Part shown: positions 9,492 to 17,229 of the stretch, in pieces
Layout of the letters: every line of letters starts with the position of its first letter
How positions within the stretch are numbered: position 1 is the first letter of the stretch
Assembly (NCBI RefSeq): GCF_019510245.1
Contig: NZ_JAEKKT010000133.1
Span: 186,001 to 250,000, forward strand
Direction of reading: 5' to 3'
From: Streptomyces sp.
GTDB lineage: Bacteria; Actinomycetota; Actinomycetes; Streptomycetales; Streptomycetaceae
Length of the DNA: 64,000 bases
Program-made: the position numbers and the translations under genes
The notes under the pieces: generated by a model
Told to the model about the DNA's origin: nothing
Databases searched by the model: none
Seen by the model: the letters and a program-made list of their open reading frames with translations, nothing else

Positions 9492-10910
9492 TCAGCAGGT
9501 GATGGTGCCCCTGCGCAGTGCGTGACCGCCGTCGTTGCTGTCGTCGGACCACCACACGGGCTTGGTACCGCCGCTGCACGCGTCGGAGCCGGAGACGGCG
9601 AAGCCCTCGTTGTTGTAGTTGTCCATGCCGGTCGGGCGGTTGTGGACGGCGGTGGTGGCGAAGACGCCGGAGGAGTTGATCTGCAGGGTGCGGTGCCGGC
9701 CGGAGCAGGTGTCGTCGCAGACCGCCCAGAGGCGGGAGGCCTGCGGCTCCCACTGGAGCTCCATGACGCCGGCCATGCCGCTGCTGAGGGACGCCACGCG
9801 GGTGAAGGCGCCGCCGTCCCGGAGGACGTAGCCGTAGATCATGCCGGTGCCCTCGACGCCGACGAAGAACACCCCGCCGGTGTGCGGGCCGTAGTCCGCC
9901 GGGTTGTAGGCGGCTCCGGTCGAGGCGTCCTTGAACCCGGCGGCGGTCAGGGCGGTGTCGGGGACCCAGGTGATGCCCTCCAGACCGAGGTTGGAGCCGA
10001 CCGACGGCAGGTCGGAGGTCAGGTTCCACTCGGTGGCGGCGGTGAGGGTGGTGGCGGTGCCGGTCACGTCGTACTTGAGGACGGAGAGCCTGCTGGTGCC
10101 GGACGAGTCCGCGTTGCGCTCACTCGCCACGTAGACACCGCCGCCGGAGCCGGAGCCGGTGAGCGTGACGCCCTCGTCGTCGGGCGTGCCCGAACCGCTC
10201 GGGAACCTGAGCGCCTTGCCGGAGGTCCAGCCGTTGCCGGTGTCGGCCGTCCAGGCGGTGGAGCCGTTGGGCACCAGCCGCCACAGCTTGCCGCTGTTCT
10301 GCGCCGCCCACAGCACGTTCCCCTCCTGGTAGAGGCCGCTCATGTCGGAGCCGAAGGCGTTCTTGGTGTCGGCGGTGGCGACCGAGCTCCCGCCCGGCCA
10401 CGCGGTCGCCGAAATGCCGCCGGAGCCGCAGTCGTTGGCGGCGCCGAGGGTCAGCGCGGCCGAGCCGAAGGCGCCGGTGCCGTCGGGGCAGCGCGACCAC
10501 GACGGGGCGGAGTGCTGGGTCCAGCCGTAGCTGTCGACCAGGGTGGTGCCGTCCGCGAGGTAGAGGCGCGCCTCGTCGTCGGAGCCCAGCCCGAAGGCGT
10601 TGTGCACGTCGAAGGCGACGTAGCCGCCGGGGGCGAGGGTGGTCCCGGAGGCTATCGCGTACCTGGAGCTGTTGCTGTCGTCCCGGAGGATCCAGCCGGA
10701 GAGGTCCACCGTGGCCGTGCCCTTGTTGTAGAGCTCCACGGAGTCGTTGACGTCCCCGGTGGTGACCACCTCGTTGATCCGGATGTCGTCGGCCGCCGCC
10801 GCGTGGGCGGGGGACGCCGTCAGGGCGCCGGCGGCGAGCGCCGGTCCGGCGACGGCGACGAGCAGAACACGGAAGCTGCGGCGCCACCGGCGAGCACGTG
10901 ATTCGGTCAC
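9492..10910 (-). CDS. Secreted lamin-tail domain / beta-propeller-like protein
   Basis: 472 residues from a GTG with an AGGACGG site. A signal peptide (RRWRRSFRVLLVAVAG ... SPAHAA) is followed by a lamin-tail domain at about 45-150 (IRINEVVTT, VELYNKG, LSGWILRD, GWTQHS), the fold often found in exported nucleases and phosphoesterases. The remaining ~300 residues contain repeated short beta-strand motifs (NVLWAAQNSGKLWRL, GVYVASERN, LEGITWVPD, GVFFVGVEGTGMIYG) like a beta-propeller of the SdiA-regulated or esterase-phytase type. An extracellular binding or phosphate-ester-handling role is possible; no catalytic motif could be named. It probably ends close to, but is not obviously co-transcribed with, the next secreted protein gene. 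Confidence 0.8.
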   Translation of the reverse strand: MTESRARRWRRSFRVLLVAVAGPALAAGALTASPAHAAAADDIRINEVVTTGDVNDSVELYNKGTATVDLSGWILRDDSNSSRYAIASGTTLAPGGYVAFDVHNAFGLGSDDEARLYLADGTTLVDSYGWTQHSAPSWSRCPDGTGAFGSAALTLGAANDCGSGGISATAWPGGSSVATADTKNAFGSDMSGLYQEGNVLWAAQNSGKLWRLVPNGSTAWTADTGNGWTSGKALRFPSGSGTPDDEGVTLTGSGSGGGVYVASERNADSSGTSRLSVLKYDVTGTATTLTAATEWNLTSDLPSVGSNLGLEGITWVPDTALTAAGFKDASTGAAYNPADYGPHTGGVFFVGVEGTGMIYGYVLRDGGAFTRVASLSSGMAGVMELQWEPQASRLWAVCDDTCSGRHRTLQINSSGVFATTAVHNRPTGMDNYNNEGFAVSGSDACSGGTKPVWWSDDSNDGGHALRRGTITC

Positions 10911-11072
10911 GAAATCCGTCCTGGGGTTTCGTTGTGACAGGCCGCCAGGACCTTTCCGACACCGCCCGAACGGCCGTCCTCGCACAGGTGAGGGCGTTAT
11001 GAACGGTGAGCGAACCGCCAAGATCGATCCGGGCGGCCGCGGAATCACCGTGCGCGCCGCCCGGCCGACCGT

Positions 11073-11831
11073 CTATGTGCGATCCGGGCCCGGCCGGCCG
11101 GTGTCGTCGGGGGCGGTCGCCGCGGGCTTGCTGTGGAGGACCTCGCGGGCCTGTTCGGCGGCGCGGACGATGCTCTCGCCGACGAAGTCGAGGAAGCGGG
11201 CGATGTTCTCCAGGCGGTGGGCGGCGGGGGTGCGCGGGCCGAGGACGGCGACGCCCTGCCGTGCGGTCTCGGCGACCTGTGCGGTACCGCGCGCGCTGGC
11301 CATCATCGACTGGTACCAGACGTCGTCGTCGACGAAGTAGCGCTCACGGCGGCGCTCGTCACGCTCACGGCGGACGAGCCCCTGCTCCTCGAGGAACGCG
11401 ACCGCCTTGGAGACGGACGCCGGGCTGACCTGGAGGTGCTGGACGAGTTCGGCCGCGGTGAGGCCGGCCGCGTCGGTGATGCAGAGACAGGCCAGCACCC
11501 GGGCCATCATCTTGGGCGTACCGGACTGCATGAAGACGGTGGCGAGCGTCTCCTCGTACTCGGCGACGGCCTCGGCGTCCCGTCCGTGCGGCTGGGGGAC
11601 CGCCCCCGGCCCCCGGGAGGAGGCGGGCCGGCGCCGGTGCGCGCGGCGTTCGGTGGCTCGGTGGGCCAGGTCCGCGCGGTAGGCGGTGGGGCCGCCGTTG
11701 CGCATCACCTCACGCGTGACCGTCGAGGTCGGCCGGTCGATACGGCGGGCGATCTCGGCGTAGGGGAGGCTGTCGGCCAGCCCCAGCGCGATCTGCTGGC
11801 GTTCCTGCTGGCTGAGCCTGCCTCCCGGCAT
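11073..11831 (-). CDS. Two-HTH transcriptional regulator (N-terminal IS30-like HTH, C-terminal MarR/GbsR)
   Basis: 252 residues. The first ~70 residues (GRLSQQERQQIALGLAD, YAEIARRIDRPTSTVTREV) resemble the HTH_38 domain of IS30 transposases and related regulators. A basic linker leads to a MarR/GbsR-type winged helix at about 90-200 (TAAELVQHLQVSPASVSKAV, FLEEQGLVRRERDERRRER). The C-terminal ~50 residues are helical and likely dimerise. The ATG at 11831 has a GAGGAGA site; the longer reading to 11993 would run into the divergent promoter. It is divergent from the DUF4097 gene across a region full of CGTTGC/GCAACG repeats, so it probably controls itself and that gene. The ligand is unknown. 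Confidence 0.85.
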   Translation of the reverse strand: MPGGRLSQQERQQIALGLADSLPYAEIARRIDRPTSTVTREVMRNGGPTAYRADLAHRATERRAHRRRPASSRGPGAVPQPHGRDAEAVAEYEETLATVFMQSGTPKMMARVLACLCITDAAGLTAAELVQHLQVSPASVSKAVAFLEEQGLVRRERDERRRERYFVDDDVWYQSMMASARGTAQVAETARQGVAVLGPRTPAAHRLENIARFLDFVGESIVRAAEQAREVLHSKPAATAPDDTGRPGPDRT

Positions 11832-11898
11832 CGTGATCTCCTCGTTGGCCCTGGGGGCGGTTCCCGACTTCCCGAGCATAGCGTTCACTCTCGCCTCA

Positions 11899-12043
11899 TT
11901 GCAACGGAAGGCAATCCGTCGTTGCGTTACCTTTGGAGCCGTTGCAACGATTAAACCATGCTGAGCTGCAGTTATACGAGCTTCACGCAACAAAGTCGTT
12001 GTCGTAACACGGAAAGCAACGTAGCGTTTCCAATGTCGGAAAC
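11899..12043. promoter_or_regulatory. Divergent promoter region with repeated GCAACG/CGTTGC motifs
   Basis: Between the two-HTH regulator and the DUF4097 gene, the hexamer GCAACG or its complement occurs at 11901-11906, 11920-11925, 11940-11949 (perfect palindrome CGTTGCAACG) and 12016-12021. There is also an inverted repeat GTTTCC-AATGTC-GGAAAC at 12026-12043. These are candidate operators for the adjacent regulator; no promoter hexamers were assigned with confidence. Confidence 0.55.
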
Positions 12044-12067
12044 AACGAACGACAACGGGAGACCACG

Positions 12068-12733
12068 ATGCAGAAGTTCGACACCCCCGCCCCGATCTCC
12101 GCCGTCCTGGACATCCCCGCCGGACGCGTCCAGCTCATCGCCGCGGACCGCGCCGACACCACCGTCGAGGTGCTGCCCGCCGACCCCGCCAAGAGCCGCG
12201 ACGTCAAGGCGGCGGAGCAGACCACCGTCTCCTGCGCCGACGGCGTCCTGCGGATCACGGCCGGCGCCCCCGGCAACCAGCTCTTCGGCCCGTCCGGCTC
12301 GGTGGAGGTCACCGTCCGGCTGCCCGCCGGCTCCGGCGTCGAGGCCAAGGCGGCGAGCGCCGAGCTGCGTGGTGTCGGACGCCTCGGCGACATCGTCTTC
12401 GACGGCGCGTACCGCGACATCAAGATCGACGAGGCCGCGAGCCTCCGCCTCACCGCGACCGACGGCGATGTCGAGGTCGGCCGGCTGGGCGGCCCGGCGG
12501 AGATCAGCACCGCCCGGGGCGACATCCGAATCGGGGAAGCCCTGCGCGGCACGGTCGTACTCCGCACCCAGGACGGCGACATCTCGGTCACCGCCACCAC
12601 CGGCGTCTCGGCCGCCCTGGACGCCGGCACAGGGTACGGCCGCGTCAGCAACGCCCTCAAGAACGACGGCACCACCGAACTCGACATCCGCGCCACCACG
12701 TCCCGCGGCGACATCACCGCCCGCAGCCTGTAG
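12068..12733 (+). CDS. DUF4097 beta-strand-repeat protein
   Basis: 221 residues with a GGGAG site before the ATG. It has no signal peptide or membrane segment. The sequence is a run of regular beta strands (VQLIAADRADTTVEVLP, IKIDEAASLRLTATDGDVEV, ISTARGDIRIGEAL, DGDISVTATTGVSAAL) typical of the DUF4097 / putative adhesin fold, a parallel beta-helix-like repeat. In bacteria such proteins are often paired with small regulators or PspC-like proteins, and their biochemical role is unknown. Here it is divergent from, and probably regulated by, the two-HTH protein. It is followed by a GC-rich hairpin terminator. Confidence 0.85.
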   Translation: MQKFDTPAPISAVLDIPAGRVQLIAADRADTTVEVLPADPAKSRDVKAAEQTTVSCADGVLRITAGAPGNQLFGPSGSVEVTVRLPAGSGVEAKAASAELRGVGRLGDIVFDGAYRDIKIDEAASLRLTATDGDVEVGRLGGPAEISTARGDIRIGEALRGTVVLRTQDGDISVTATTGVSAALDAGTGYGRVSNALKNDGTTELDIRATTSRGDITARSL

Positions 12734-12760
12734 GGAGGCCGATCGACCGTCCGTCACCGA

Positions 12761-12787
12761 GGGCCCGGCGTTCCGCGCGCCGGGCCC
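12761..12787 (+). terminator. Hairpin terminator after the DUF4097 gene
   Basis: A perfect 10-bp stem, GGGCCCGGCG at 12761-12770 pairing with CGCCGGGCCC at 12778-12787, with a 7-base loop and a short CTTG tail, 27 bases after the stop codon. Confidence 0.65.
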
Positions 12788-12895
12788 CTTGTCCACATAT
12801 CTGAACCTTGCGCACATGTATGTACGCACCCGCCGCCGCATGCGAGACTACTTCAACTCCCACACTCATCAGCTCAGTTGGAGAGGAAGGCACCC

Positions 12896-14123
12896 ATGCA
12901 CATGTCCCGCAGGGCCGTGCTGGCCACCGCAGGCGGCGCCGCGGCGGCGTGCACCGCCGCTCCCGGGTCCGCGCAGGCGCTCACCGGCCGGGCGCCCGCG
13001 GCGACGGAGGCGGTGCTGCGTGACGCGGCCGACTACGCGGTCGCGAAGGTGCGTGCCGTCGCACCCGGGGTGAGCGCCTTCCCGGTCGGGACGAAGTTCG
13101 AGAAGTGGGTCTACTCCCAGAACGGCGACTGGGTCGGCGGATTCTGGCCCGGCATCCTCTGGATGAGCTGGCTCCACAGCGGCGACGACAGCCTGCGCGC
13201 CCTCGCCCTCGCATCGGCCGCGAAACTCGCCCCCCGCCAGTACGACACCGGCACACACGACCTGGGCTTCCTGTTCACGCCGTCCTGGGTCACCGCCTGG
13301 CGGCTGACCGGCGACCCGTCCTGGCGTGACGGCGCCGTACAGGCGGCGCGCTCACTGCTCCAGCGCTACAACCCCCGTGGCCGCTACCTGCGGGCCTGGG
13401 GGCGCCCTCAACACCCCCGACAACGCGGGACGCATGATCATCGACACGATGATGAACCTCGACCTGCTCGTCTTCGCCGCCCGGCAGACCGGCGACGGCG
13501 CGTTCATGGACGCGGCCGTGGGACACGCGCAGACCACCCGGCGCCTCTTCCCCCGACCGGACGGATCCACCCCGCACGCCTACGACCTCGACCCCGCCAC
13601 CGGCACCCCCGTCGGCCCGAACACCGTCCAGGGTTACAGCCCCACCTCCTGCTGGGCCCGAGGACAGGCCTGGGGCATCTACGGCTTCACCACGATGTAC
13701 CGCCGCACCGGCGACCGCCGGTTCCTCGCCACCGCCCGGACGCTCGCCGACTACGCCGTCAAGGCCCTCGGCCCCGACCACGTGCCCGTCTGGGACTATC
13801 GCGCACCGCAGCAGCCGTACGACGTCAAGGACGCCTCCGCCGGGGCCGTCATGGCCTGCGGGCTGCTCGACCTGGCCGGCGCCACGGGGAGCCGGCCCTA
13901 CCGCACCACCGCGCTGCGCATCCTCGGCGCCCTGTGCGAGACCTGCCTCACCACCCACTCCACCCGCGCCGAGGCCGTCGTCGCCCGCTGCACCCGCAAC
14001 CGCCCCGCCGAGGACGGCATCGAGATCTCCCTGCCCTACGCCGACTACTACCTCCTCGAAGCGATCCTGCGCGTCCTGCGGCCCCACGACCTGGACCGGG
14101 CGATCGATCTGTCGACGGTCTGA
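12896..14123 (+). pseudogene. Secreted GH88-type glycoside hydrolase, single-base frameshift
   Basis: The N-terminal half has a Tat-type signal (SRRAVLATAGG) and GH88 features (WVYSQNGDWVGGFWPGILW, LGFLFTPSW). The C-terminal half continues in the +1 frame (IIDTMMNLDLLVFAA, SCWARGQAWGIYGF, VWDYRAP, DASAGAVMACGLLDL). Together they give ~400 residues, normal for an unsaturated glucuronyl hydrolase family protein, and both conserved acidic regions are present. Reading changes at a run of five Gs at 13398-13402; with four Gs the frame would be continuous (RAWGALNTPD). The intact product would remove 4,5-unsaturated uronic acids from oligosaccharides outside the cell. The homopolymer position makes a sequencing error as likely as a true lesion. 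Confidence 0.8.
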
Positions 14124-14141
14124 CGCGGCACTTCCCAGCCG

Positions 14142-14162
14142 GCCGGGGCCACCGGCCCCGGC
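14142..14162 (+). terminator. Hairpin after the GH88 gene
   Basis: A 9-bp perfect stem, GCCGGGGCC (14142-14150) with GGCCCCGGC (14154-14162) and a 3-base loop, lies 18 bases downstream of the GH88 stop. Further CCGG-rich hairpins follow to about 14200. Confidence 0.5.
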
Positions 14163-14332
14163 ATGGGCCGGTTCCGGCCCCGGCACGGGCCGGAGCCGTG
14201 GGGCGGCGTCTCTGCCGCCACACGGGCCCACCGTGACATACGGGGTGAACAGCCGCTGATGTCCATCCGTACCCCCTGTCGTACGCCTGGCCGCCGGCCG
14301 GGGGCAGGACCACCCGGAAACGGAGAGGCAAC

Positions 14333-14821
14333 GTGCCACAGCAGTCACGAGCCCAGCACACCGGCCGCCTGATGCGCGGCGCGACCCTGGCCGCGACCCT
14401 GGCGATCGTCCCCCTGACCGCGGCCTGCGGCGGCGGGGACGGCGACGCCGACCCGAGGCGCAAGCAGGCGAGGGTCTCCGTGTCGGATGCCCCCGCGAAC
14501 GGTGTGGTGGCTCCGGCCAAGGTCGAGGTGATCGCCGGCCTGACCGGCTGCAAGCCCAAGATCCGCATCGACGCCACGGAACTGCGCCAGGGCCTGTGCC
14601 ACACCAAGGAGGTCGACTACCTCATCACCACCTTCCCCACCGACGAACTCAAGGAGACCTGGCTGGACTCCGCCTCCGGGTACGGCGGCGAGTACCTGGT
14701 CGGCACCCGGTGGATCGTCAGCGCCCAGCCGCAGATGCTGGACGGGTTCCGCGACAAGCTCGGCGGCACGATCCGGCAACTGCGCGGCTTCGGCCCGGCA
14801 GCGGAACCGAGCGCGTCGTAG
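14333..14821 (+). CDS. Putative lipoprotein, unknown function
   Basis: 162 residues from a GTG with a GGAGAGG site. An arginine-containing n-region (GRLMRGATLAATLAIV) precedes the lipobox PLTAAC, so the mature N-terminal Cys should be lipidated on the outer face of the membrane. The next ~20 residues are Gly/Asp-rich and then basic. The remaining ~100-residue domain contains two cysteines (TGCKPKIRIDATELRQGLC), possibly a disulfide, and beta-rich segments (VDYLITTFPTDEL, EYLVGTRWIVSA). I do not recognise the family. It is convergent with the short membrane protein at 14876-15055. Confidence 0.75.
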   Translation: MPQQSRAQHTGRLMRGATLAATLAIVPLTAACGGGDGDADPRRKQARVSVSDAPANGVVAPAKVEVIAGLTGCKPKIRIDATELRQGLCHTKEVDYLITTFPTDELKETWLDSASGYGGEYLVGTRWIVSAQPQMLDGFRDKLGGTIRQLRGFGPAAEPSAS

Positions 14822-14875
14822 CGCGGCGGCGCGGCAAGCGCCTGCACCCGCCGCCCGCAGATGCGCCCGGCACGC

Positions 14876-15055
14876 CTAGGGCGCGCCCGTCGTCCCGGGC
14901 GTGCCGGTCGGCGGTGCGGTGAAGGGGGACGGCTGCGGCGGGGACGCCTCCCCCGAGTCCGCCTGGACGACGAGGACGACCGCGATGACCGCCGTCGTCA
15001 GGGCGGCCATGGCGGCCAGCCACCAGATCCCGATCGCTTTCGCGTGAGCGGCCAT
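14876..15055 (-). CDS. Small single-span membrane protein
   Basis: 59 residues with an excellent AAGGAGGG site upstream of the ATG at 15055. One hydrophobic helix (residues ~8-31, IWWLAAMAALTTAVIAVVLVV) is followed by a ~28-residue Ser/Pro/Thr-rich tail likely outside the membrane. No catalytic motif is visible and the function is unknown. Small proteins of this kind are common in Streptomyces. The strong ribosome binding site and the composition argue that it is real. Confidence 0.65.
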   Translation of the reverse strand: MAAHAKAIGIWWLAAMAALTTAVIAVVLVVQADSGEASPPQPSPFTAPPTGTPGTTGAP

Positions 15056-15388
15056 GGCACCCTCCTTCGACGCGGAGCGTACGCCGTTGCCCGGAGACGG
15101 AAGAACTCTCTTTTCACAGCACGCGACAGCCGGCGCCCCACACCACCGGCCGCACCGCCACATTGTGGCCGTCTCCCACGGCTGTCGCGCCGAATTGAGA
15201 AATCTGCAAGGTAATTGACCGGGTATCACCGGAAAGGTCGTCAGCCGCCGATGTCCGCGGCGGCGTCGCCCCCCACGTGGTACCGGCTCCGCGGACGGCG
15301 CAGGGCCGTTCCGCGTGGGCGTCCGGCGGCGGGCTTGTGGAGGTGATGTGCGGGCATACGGGATTCACCCCTTCGAGAGGAGCTGTTC
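15056..15388. other. Intergenic region between two divergent small membrane protein genes
   Basis: About 330 bases with no supportable gene. It holds the promoters of both flanking small genes and an A/T-richer patch at 15185-15230 that could contain promoter elements. I could not assign -35/-10 hexamers with confidence, and no strong palindrome stands out. Confidence 0.5.
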
Positions 15389-15562
15389 ATGCCCGGCATC
15401 GTTGCGGCAGTGTTGTTCTTCATCGCCTTTCTGATCAACGCGGCGGACATCAGCACCAATGACACGTTCACCTCCACGAACGTGATGCTGCTGGGACTGA
15501 CCGCCCTGGCTCTGCATGTAGCGGGAATCGGCACCGGCTGGTCGTACCGCAGGCGGCGCTGA
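15389..15562 (+). CDS. Small two-span membrane protein
   Basis: 57 residues, with GAGAGGAG upstream of the ATG. Two hydrophobic segments (PGIVAAVLFFIAFLINAA and VMLLGLTALALHVAGIG) flank a polar Asn/Thr-rich loop, and the C-terminus is WSYRRRR, so both ends are probably cytoplasmic. The good ribosome binding site, membrane-helix pattern and following hairpin support it as a real gene. The function is unknown. Confidence 0.7.
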   Translation: MPGIVAAVLFFIAFLINAADISTNDTFTSTNVMLLGLTALALHVAGIGTGWSYRRRR

Positions 15563-15578
15563 GCGCGCCGTTCCCCGT

Positions 15579-15615
15579 GCGTGGGCTCGTCGACATGATG
15601 TCGCCGAGCCCACGC
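15579..15615 (+). terminator. Hairpin terminator
   Basis: An 11-bp stem, GCGTGGGCTCG at 15579-15589 with CGAGCCCACGC at 15605-15615, 17 bases after the small membrane protein gene. Confidence 0.6.
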
Positions 15616-15713
15616 GCACGTCGCCTCGGCCACAGGGCTCACGGTCCGTGACCATCGCAGCCCCCTGTCAGACAGGCCGTCACATTACCGAACCGTAACC
15701 TGCAGGACGCTGT

Positions 15714-15738
15714 CACGAGTAACTTACTCGTGCGTAAG
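15714..15738. promoter_or_regulatory. TetR-like operator upstream of the lipase gene
   Basis: Two overlapping perfect inverted repeats: CACGAGTAA-C-TTACTCGTG (15714-15732) and CTTAC-TCGTGC-GTAAG (15723-15738). A related TTAC-CGAACC-GTAA sits just upstream at about 15685-15698. Palindromes of the TTACTnnTGnGTAA type are bound by TetR-family regulators of fatty-acid or acyl-CoA metabolism in actinomycetes, which fits the lipase 110 bases downstream. No TetR gene lies in the window. Confidence 0.65.
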
Positions 15739-15847
15739 GTCTGGCGCACCGCCACCGGGCGGGACGAGCGCGCCGACGGGACGGTCGCGCTCCCGTGCCG
15801 CGTTCACCTGTGCACCTCGCTGTCAGCCGCTCCTCAGGAGGTTCGCC

Positions 15848-17173
15848 ATGCCCGCAGGCAGACGGCTCCTGGCCGCAGCAGTCACCGCTGCCGCCTGCCT
15901 AGGCGCCCAGGCCCTCTCGGACACCCCCGCCACGGCGGCGGACGAGGTGGTCTCCCGGGGTGTCGCCATCCCCGCGTTCTACAACCCGCCAGCCCAACTG
16001 CCCGCGGCCGACGGCGCACTCATCCGCACCGAGCCCCTCCGCCTCGCCCTCAGCCTGCCCGGCCTCGACGGCCCGCTTCCCGGCAGCGCGACCCGCCTGA
16101 TGTACAAGTCCACGGACTCGGGCGGCCAGTCGGTGGCCGTCACCGGCGCCTACATCGAACCGTCCGCCGCCTGGCAGGGCGACGGACCACGCCCCCTGGT
16201 CGTGGTGGCGCCCGGAACCATGGGACAGGGCGACCAGTGCGCCGCCTCCCTTGGACTCGAACACCCGCTGACGGCCAACGGCCGGACGGTGTCCGTCGGT
16301 TACGAGGACCTGGCGATCTACCGCCTGCTCGCGAAGGGCATCGCGGTGGTCGTCACCGACTACGTCGGTCTCGGCGCGACCGACCGGCTGCACACCTATG
16401 TCAACCGTGTCGACGAGGGGCACGCGGTGCTGGACGCCGCCCGCGCGGCCCGAGCGGTCGACGGGGCCTCCGTCACCGACGGCTCCCCCGTGGGGCTGTT
16501 CGGCTACAGCCAGGGCGGCGGGGCGACCGCGGCCGCGGCCGAACTCCAGGCGTCCTACGCCCCCGACGTCACGCTCGCCGGCACCTACGCGGGCGCGCCG
16601 CCCGCCGACCTGACCTCAGTGACCAAGGCCATCGACGGCAGCGAGCTGGCCGGCGCGCTGGGCTGGTCGCTCAACGGCTTCCTCCAGTCCGACCCCTCGC
16701 TGAAGCCGATCGCCGAGGCACACCTCAACGCCGCCGGCAAGGCGGCCCTCGCCGACCTGTCGACCATGTGCGTCGGCGACGCGATCTTCGGCTACGCCTA
16801 CGCGAAGAGCACCAAGTGGACGACCGACGGGCAGTCCATCAGCGACATCATCGCCGGCACGCCCGCACTCCAGTCGTTCCTGAACAGCCAGCGCATCGGC
16901 ACGCTCACCCCGTCCGGCCCCGTGCGCGTCGCGACCGGGGTCAGCGACAACCTCGTTCCGCACTCCCAGGCCCGGCAACTCGCCGTCGACTGGTGCCGCA
17001 GGGGAGGCGACGTCACCTACAAGGCCGTCGTACTGCCCGACGTCGGCAGCGCCCTGCTCAACCACTTCGCGCCGCTCCTCACCGACCAGACCGACGCCGT
17101 CCACTGGCTGGCCGATCGGCTCGCCGGCCGGGCGGCCACCTCCAACTGCTCCAGCATGCCCGTCCAGCCCTGA
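15848..17173 (+). CDS. Secreted lipase (LIP / secretory lipase family)
   Basis: 441 residues with an optimal AGGAGG site 7 bases before the ATG. A classical signal peptide (MPAGRRLLAAAVTAAACLGAQALSD) ends near PATAADE. The alpha/beta-hydrolase core shows the nucleophile elbow GYSQGGG, an acidic residue in GVSDNLVPH and a histidine in LLNHFAP, the expected Ser-Asp-His triad. Segments such as VVVAPGTMGQGDQCAAS and VVVTDYVGLGATDR are characteristic of the secretory lipase family related to Candida LIP enzymes. It is predicted to hydrolyse triacylglycerols or other esters outside the cell. A TetR-like palindrome upstream and a strong hairpin downstream make it a single-gene unit. Confidence 0.88.
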   Translation: MPAGRRLLAAAVTAAACLGAQALSDTPATAADEVVSRGVAIPAFYNPPAQLPAADGALIRTEPLRLALSLPGLDGPLPGSATRLMYKSTDSGGQSVAVTGAYIEPSAAWQGDGPRPLVVVAPGTMGQGDQCAASLGLEHPLTANGRTVSVGYEDLAIYRLLAKGIAVVVTDYVGLGATDRLHTYVNRVDEGHAVLDAARAARAVDGASVTDGSPVGLFGYSQGGGATAAAAELQASYAPDVTLAGTYAGAPPADLTSVTKAIDGSELAGALGWSLNGFLQSDPSLKPIAEAHLNAAGKAALADLSTMCVGDAIFGYAYAKSTKWTTDGQSISDIIAGTPALQSFLNSQRIGTLTPSGPVRVATGVSDNLVPHSQARQLAVDWCRRGGDVTYKAVVLPDVGSALLNHFAPLLTDQTDAVHWLADRLAGRAATSNCSSMPVQP

Positions 17174-17183
17174 TCCGCCGGAC

Positions 17184-17214
17184 AGCGGGCGGCGCGCCGT
17201 GCGCGCCGCCCGCT
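17184..17214. terminator. Bidirectional terminator between lipase and LacI genes
   Basis: A perfect 12-bp stem, AGCGGGCGGCGC (17184-17195) with GCGCCGCCCGCT (17203-17214), in the short gap between convergent stop codons at 17173 and 17230. Confidence 0.75.
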
Positions 17215-17229
17215 CACCGCCCGCGTTCG

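Noticed and set aside
11958..13073. Plus-strand frame overlapping the DUF4097 gene
   Set aside because: Pro/Arg/Ser-rich out-of-frame translation; the DUF4097 frame has the ribosome binding site and beta-strand pattern.
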